Positions 60,038 to 64,000 of a stretch of DNA of 64,000 nt are shown piece after piece. How positions within the stretch are numbered: position 1 is the first letter of the stretch; each line of letters opens with the position of its first letter. Under the pieces are notes generated by a model, which worked only from the letters and a program-made list of their open reading frames with translations, made no database searches and had not been told where the DNA came from. Both the position numbers and the translations under genes were made by a program. This DNA is from Oscillibacter sp. (GTDB taxonomy: Bacteria; Bacillota; Clostridia; Oscillospirales; Oscillospiraceae): contig NZ_JAQUVF010000006.1 in assembly GCF_028693505.1 (NCBI RefSeq), forward strand, positions 19,713-83,712. The letters run 5' to 3'.

Positions 60038-60656
60038 GTTCGTGCTCCTCTCTTTCTACTACGCCGTAGAGCAAAATGGAAAGGGAGCGTTTGCAGGTCT
60101 GCTCATGACGCTCCAAATCAATTGTTCCCTGAGGTTCCATCTGATAGCGCGCGTTGACAAAGTCCTGATAGAGACGGAAGGCGTCCACCGCGGTTTCCAG
60201 AGAGATGTCGGTGCGCAGATGCTCCCAGCGCAGCAGCTCGGTCAGCACCGCGATATTCAGGGCGTCAAAGGGCGCTTTGCTCTCCAGAATCTCCTCTTCC
60301 AAATGGGGGGGCGGCGCAATCACCACGTCGCAAAAAAGCTTATGGTACAGGGGATGCTCGTGAAAAAATTGCAGCCTTGCGTCAAAATATTGCTCCAGAC
60401 GAGAGGCATTTGGGCTGCTTGGGTTGGAAATTTTGGCGGATAGATACGCGCTTAGGGAGTCGAACAGGTCTTTGACGCAAAGAAGATACAGGTCGTCTTT
60501 GTCCTTAAAATAGTGGTAGAGAATCCCCTTTGAGATTCCACCCGCAGTGCAGATGGTATTCACCGAGCTCAGACCGTAGCCCTGGCGCGCAAACTCCGCA
60601 AGGGCGCTGTCTAAAATCTTTTTCCTGCTCAGCAGATTCTTTTCATCGCGTTTCAT
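60027..60656 (-). CDS. TetR/AcrR-family repressor of the MATE gene
   Basis: The ATG at 60656 gives 209 residues; a GTG four codons earlier is also in frame. The N-terminal helix-turn-helix is SRKKILDSALAEFARQGYGLSSVNTICTAGGISKGILYHYFKDKDDL, classical for TetR. The C-terminal ligand domain is variable. A palindrome directly upstream is the likely operator. The gene precedes and overlaps the MATE gene. Confidence 0.92.
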   Translation of the reverse strand: MKRDEKNLLSRKKILDSALAEFARQGYGLSSVNTICTAGGISKGILYHYFKDKDDLYLLCVKDLFDSLSAYLSAKISNPSSPNASRLEQYFDARLQFFHEHPLYHKLFCDVVIAPPPHLEEEILESKAPFDALNIAVLTELLRWEHLRTDISLETAVDAFRLYQDFVNARYQMEPQGTIDLERHEQTCKRSLSILLYGVVEREEHEHES

Positions 60657-60673
60657 GGAACACCCCACAAAAT

Positions 60674-60687
60674 AGACCTGGTGGTCT
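60674..60687. promoter_or_regulatory. Likely TetR operator
   Basis: AGACC-TGGT-GGTCT, a palindrome with 5-bp arms, lies 18 bp upstream of the tetR start. Confidence 0.6.
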
Positions 60688-60926
60688 GTTTTCTGATTAG
60701 CCTACCACAATTGGGCCCGCAAGTCAATGAATGAGATGTGAATTTTATCGGGGCCGCAGCGGCGTCGGGATGCGCGCCGGGGACAGGGGGTGTTAACGGA
60801 TGTAAAAAAAGAGAGGATTTGCGTGAGACGATTTCGCGGTTCTTTACGTCTAAGAATTACTTTGGTATAATCGGGAAAAACAATTGCATCGCTGCATGAG
60901 GATGGTGGAAAATTTTGAAGGCATGC

Positions 60927-61421
60927 ATGGACAAACACCGATTTGCTGAACGGATGCAGGCGGGCAAGCAAAAATATTACCGCATGGCGTACTGCTACGT
61001 CAAAAATGAGCATGACGCCCTGGACATTGTGAGCGAGGCTGCTTACAAGGGACTGAAAAATATCCACACCCTGCGCCAGCCGGAGTATTTTGACACGTGG
61101 ATGACCCGCATTGTGATGAACGCCGCCACCGATTTTCTGCGGAAAAACGCCCGCTGCACACCCTGCGAGGATACCGTGCTGGAGACGGTGGCCGTGCCGG
61201 AGCAGGCGCTGACGCCGGAGGATTCACTGGATCTCTATGCGGCGCTTGGTTCGCTCGGCGACCGGGACCGCTCCTGCGTGGTACTGCGGTACTTTGAGGG
61301 CTATGGCTTTTCCGAAATTGCGGATATTTTGCAGGAGGCGGAGCCTGCCGTGAAGTCGCGGCTATATCGGGCGCTGAAGAAAATGCGTGTGGTTTTGGAA
61401 AAGGGAGATGCGGGAAGATGA
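60927..61421 (+). CDS. ECF-type sigma factor
   Basis: The start at 60927 gives 164 residues; a TTG at 60915 is an alternative. Region 2 (YYRMAYCYVKNEHDALDIVSEAAYKGLKNIHTLRQPEYFDTWMTRIVMNAATDFLRK) and region 4 (LDLYAALGSLGDRDRSCVVLRYFEGYGFSEIADIL) are clear; no region 1 or 3 is present. It resembles SigV-type ECF factors. It overlaps its probable anti-sigma gene by 4 bp. A TATAAT at 60865 with a weak -35 may serve as promoter. Confidence 0.9.
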   Translation: MDKHRFAERMQAGKQKYYRMAYCYVKNEHDALDIVSEAAYKGLKNIHTLRQPEYFDTWMTRIVMNAATDFLRKNARCTPCEDTVLETVAVPEQALTPEDSLDLYAALGSLGDRDRSCVVLRYFEGYGFSEIADILQEAEPAVKSRLYRALKKMRVVLEKGDAGR

Positions 61422-62278
61422 AGAATCTGGGAAAGACAAACTACGATGAAATTCCCATTTCGGAGGAGCTGGATCGGGCGATTCTTTACGGGATGAAGCG
61501 GGCGGAGCGGGAGAAACGGCGGGCGGTGGGCGAAAAATGGGTCGGCGTGGCTGCCGCCGTGTTCTGCGTGTTCTTCGCCGGCGCCAACATTGCCCCGGTC
61601 TACGCCTACGCCGCCGAGCTGCCGGTGGTGGGCGCGATTGTCCGCGTGCTGCATATCGGGGAGGGGGGGACGCGCACGGACGGCGCGCACATCTCCGCCG
61701 ACACGCAGGGCGAAACGGTGGCCCTTTATTTTGAGAGCAATGCAGACGCGCTGGACGCCGTTCCATTTTACACGGCGGTCCATCACCTTGCGCCCAACCG
61801 TCTCGTTTTGACCGTGCAGGGCGTTTGCACCATGGACACGCAGGCGGTACTTGCAAGTCTTTTGGCGGCGGACGCGGTGCGGGACGCCTATCCCAGTATC
61901 ATCGGAGACGACTCGGCGTACGGATTTGTGATCGTGCTGCATCGGGGGTATACCTATGAACTGACGGAGTATGCAAAACCGGCGGCCCTCTCCATCCGCT
62001 TTTACCCGGAGGAATCCGACCAGGCGGAGGCAACGGTGTATTATCTGCGGACAAAGGCCATGCCCTACGGGGAGGAGCTGAGTCTCGCCACCGAGGAATT
62101 CAATCAGGAAAACGCCACACAGCTCAAGACCGAAAGCGGCGATTATATCGTCACGGCGGGGCAGTATGCCACCGAGGCGGAGGCTGACGCTGCGCTGCGG
62201 GAGCTGGAAACAAGGTATGGCGGCGACACGGGATTGTTTGTCGCCGCCGGGGCGGCGGACGAAGTGCCCGAAAAATAA
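61418..62278 (+). CDS. Probable anti-sigma factor, DUF4179-like, with SPOR-like tail
   Basis: The 286-residue protein has a cytoplasmic N-terminus of about 40 residues (YDEIPISEELDRAILYGMKRAE), one membrane helix at about 43-63 (WVGVAAAVFCVFFAGANIAP) and an external domain starting YAYAAELPVVGAIVRVLHIGEGG, as in DUF4179/RsiV-type anti-sigma factors. The last 45 residues (YIVTAGQYATEAEADAALRELETRYG) resemble a SPOR peptidoglycan-binding unit. It probably holds the upstream ECF factor until an envelope signal arrives. Confidence 0.82.
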   Translation: MKNLGKTNYDEIPISEELDRAILYGMKRAEREKRRAVGEKWVGVAAAVFCVFFAGANIAPVYAYAAELPVVGAIVRVLHIGEGGTRTDGAHISADTQGETVALYFESNADALDAVPFYTAVHHLAPNRLVLTVQGVCTMDTQAVLASLLAADAVRDAYPSIIGDDSAYGFVIVLHRGYTYELTEYAKPAALSIRFYPEESDQAEATVYYLRTKAMPYGEELSLATEEFNQENATQLKTESGDYIVTAGQYATEAEADAALRELETRYGGDTGLFVAAGAADEVPEK

Positions 62279-62296
62279 GAAAACCAACCCCGGGCG

Positions 62297-62352
62297 GGCG
62301 CTCCGCCGGTTCTTCGCGCGTGGGACGAAGCACCGGCGGAGCGCCTTGTTTT
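62297..62352 (+). terminator. Terminator of the sigma/anti-sigma operon
   Basis: The stem GGCGCTCCGCCGGT/ACCGGCGGAGCGCC is extended by CTTCG/CGAAG inside and followed by TTGTTTT. Confidence 0.85.
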
Positions 62353-62477
62353 CTGCACTCTTGGGCGGCGGAAAGAAAAGGCTTTTTCAGCCCATGAGAC
62401 GTTTGACACCCGAAGAGCGTCTAAAACACGTTGCGATGAATGAAGCGACAAAATTAGGAAAAAATGAGGATACACAA

Positions 62478-63035
62478 ATGAAAATGAAGAAGAGCCTGCT
62501 GCTTGCCCTTTCTGCGCTTACCTTATCCGCGCTGGTTTTGACCGGCTGCGGAAAACAAAATACGCCTGTCCAGACGCCGCCTGTCACGGCTCCCGGCGAG
62601 ACTGTTCCCGGCACCTCCGACGAGACCGGGGATCAAAGCGCCCAGGGCGCTCCTTTGATGGCGGTGGCGGAGATGCTGGGGAAGTCCGATGAGGAGGTCA
62701 AGGACCTCTTTGGCGGCGGAAGTGAGAACATGACGGAGGATGGCAGCGTCCTGCTGGGACGCGCCTACGCCACCACGCTGGACGAAAACGCCGTAACGCT
62801 GGAGACGGTTTACGCAGAGGATCAGACCGTGAGCTCCGTTTCCGCGTCGTTTACCGACCGGACGGCGGACGAGGTCAAGGCCATCCTGACAGACGTCTTT
62901 GGCGAGCCGGAGGTGGTCGACCAAACCCAGGCCATGGATACCAAGACGCTCACATGGACGAAGGATCAGGTCTCCATCACCATGAATGAAAGCTACGGAA
63001 TGCCTGCGGTGGAATTGACAAAAGTCAACGGATAA
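62478..63035 (+). CDS. Lipoprotein of unknown function
   Basis: The ATG at 62478 follows GAGGA and gives 185 residues; longer frames upstream cross the terminator. The lipobox is LVLTGC at about residue 24. A Pro/Thr/Gly-rich linker leads to a domain from about residue 60 (LMAVAEMLGKSDEEVKDLFGGGSENM to VELTKVNG) with alternating strands. No family is recognised. It lies after the sigma operon and may belong to its regulon (inference). Confidence 0.75.
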   Translation: MKMKKSLLLALSALTLSALVLTGCGKQNTPVQTPPVTAPGETVPGTSDETGDQSAQGAPLMAVAEMLGKSDEEVKDLFGGGSENMTEDGSVLLGRAYATTLDENAVTLETVYAEDQTVSSVSASFTDRTADEVKAILTDVFGEPEVVDQTQAMDTKTLTWTKDQVSITMNESYGMPAVELTKVNG

Positions 63036-63037
63036 AA

Positions 63038-63077
63038 AAATGGCGGCGGCGTGTCAATGGGTGCGCCGCCGCCATTT
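63038..63077 (+). terminator. Hairpin after the lipoprotein gene
   Basis: A 14-bp stem AAATGGCGGCGGCG/CGCCGCCGCCATTT with a 12-nt loop; the T-run is poor (ATTTCA), so termination may be weak. Confidence 0.65.
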
Positions 63078-63092
63078 CAACAGGAGAATGCA

Positions 63093-63998
63093 ATGAAAAA
63101 AATATGGACCCTTTTACTCGGCGCTGCGCTGATCGCTTTGACCGGCTGCGCATCGCAAACCCCGCCCGCGCCGGAGGGCAATCTGCTGAATTTCGACTTG
63201 GGTCAGGACGTGCTGACCGACTTTAGCGGGAGAGAGATCCCCTATGAAGTGCAGGGCGTGCTGGGCATTCCGGAGGGGAAAAACCGCCCGGTGGTGGTGA
63301 TCGTCCACGGCTCCCACCCCATCGAAAAGGCGTCCGAGGCCCGCTATGACACCGGCTTCAACTACCTCACCCAGGCGCTCAGCGAGCAGGGGAATCTAGT
63401 TCTCAGCATGAACGTTGCGATGAACTATTCCTTTGAGGACGGCGAGCCCTATGGAAACGAGCGCACCCGCCAAATCCTTGCCCGGCAGCTCTCGCTTTTA
63501 AAGAAGGCGGTGGACGGCGACAAAAAGGTGTTCAACCGGGACCTCTCCGGTGTGGGCGACTTTAGCAAGGTAGTGCTTCTGGGCCACTCCCGGGGCGGTT
63601 TGGACGTTTTGGAATGCGCGGAGAATCTGCCGGAGGGGATGCGGACCGTGGGCGTGGTGAGCGTGGCGCCCTCTACCTACAAGGCCTGGGAGACCCCGCT
63701 GCCCAACGTTCCTGTGGGCATCGTCATCCCCCAGATGGACGGCGACGTGATCTCGCTGGACGGCAGCGATATTTACGAACAGCTCCTTGTCGATGAGCGC
63801 TACACCAGTACGGCGGAACTGATTTATTTAAAAGGCGCCAACCACGGATATTTCAACACCCAGCTGACCCAGCCTGTGAATGTCAATGAATATTTGAGCC
63901 AGGTGCTAGCGAATATTAGAGCCACTTTTGCTAACGAATACTTGAGCCACCTGACCAATTTGTGCTACTCAACACTTGAGCCACTTTGCGTTTCCAAC
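63093..63998 (+). pseudogene. Alpha/beta-hydrolase lipoprotein, interrupted by a mobile element end
   Basis: The ATG at 63093 follows CAGGAG. The protein starts with a lipoprotein signal (TLLLGAALIALTGC). It has IVHGSHP (oxyanion region), LLGHSRGGLDVLE (nucleophile elbow GHSRG) and LIYLKGANHGYFN (catalytic His), all expected of a serine hydrolase of the dienelactone/PET-hydrolase-like group. The frame remains open to the window end, but after residue 261 (TQLTQP) the DNA changes to repeated TTGAGCCAC units typical of an insertion sequence end, so the native C-terminus is lost. Confidence 0.72.
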
Positions 63999-64000
63999 AG
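63875..64000 (+). mobile_element. Probable left end of an IS21-family element
   Basis: From TGTGAATGTCAATGAATATT the sequence carries four copies of a motif close to AATACTTGAGCCAC, at about 63889, 63912, 63937 and 63970. Multiple internal repeats near the ends are a hallmark of IS21-type elements. The transposase genes would lie outside the window. Confidence 0.6.

Overview
The window reads as chromosome of a spore-forming, GC-rich member of the Clostridia, most like the Oscillospiraceae (Oscillibacter/Lawsonibacter/Dysosmobacter type). This is inferred from gene content: spo0A, spoIVB, spmA/spmB, cwlJ-gerQ, gerM, abrB, mraZ-led division genes, ctsR-mcsA-clpC, a lysine-riboswitch DAP operon and a DAP-type murE. 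I ran no database search.

Layout. 1-5.0 kb: the end of an HD-domain hydrolase, a structured non-coding stretch, the fakA/yloU pair on the minus strand, then rsmD-coaD and a coiled-coil protein. 5.1-18.3 kb: a division and cell-wall cluster mraZ-rsmH-ftsL-pbp(PASTA)-murE-mraY-ftsW-murG-murA-ftsQ-ftsZ, with a likely MraZ operator. murC, murD, murF, murB and ftsA are absent from it. 18.4-21.2 kb: spoIVB and spo0A with a Nudix gene between. 21.2-26.4 kb: a PadR/DUF2812 pair, a TSCPD protein, a glycosyltransferase, the spore germination pair cwlJ-gerQ and a nitroreductase. 26.4-31.6 kb: a 200-bp repeat, a D-Ala-D-Ala carboxypeptidase, then a ComEA-like/two-component/GerM operon. 31.6-37.3 kb: an unknown membrane protein and the CtsR heat-shock operon without mcsB. 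37.4-40.8 kb: ferredoxin, trmN6-like, rsmI, abrB and spmA(frameshifted)-spmB. 40.9-46.0 kb: a nearly complete acetylase-branch diaminopimelate module (aminotransferase, deacetylase, dapA, dapB, dapH) with a lysine riboswitch. 46-50.4 kb: an MBL hydrolase, iscS-iscU and small genes. 50.4-57.7 kb: a second copy of the 200-bp repeat and a giant c-di-GMP signalling gene cut by one in-frame TGA. 58-64 kb: GNAT, MATE/TetR, an ECF sigma/anti-sigma pair, two lipoproteins, and what looks like an IS21-type end breaking the last gene.

The genes mostly serve envelope construction and sporulation. DAP made by the dap module feeds MurE; the mur/fts genes build septal wall; Spo0A and AbrB control sporulation entry, and both have a TGTCGAA site in their upstream regions; SpoIVB, SpmA/B, DacF-type carboxypeptidase, CwlJ, GerQ and GerM act in spore formation or germination.

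The most interesting observations are these. Two 200-bp repeats (about 92% identical by hand count) each sit between a terminator stem and its T-run, one flanked by an exact 30-bp direct repeat. One in-frame TGA splits a REC-GGDEF-EAL-multi-PAS-GGDEF protein of about 2200 residues. spmA has a frameshift that looks like loss of an 8-bp tandem unit. spo0A and the trmN6-like gene lack a canonical start where the protein should begin (ATA and ACG occupy the place). Spo0A has Ala in place of one conserved receiver Asp.
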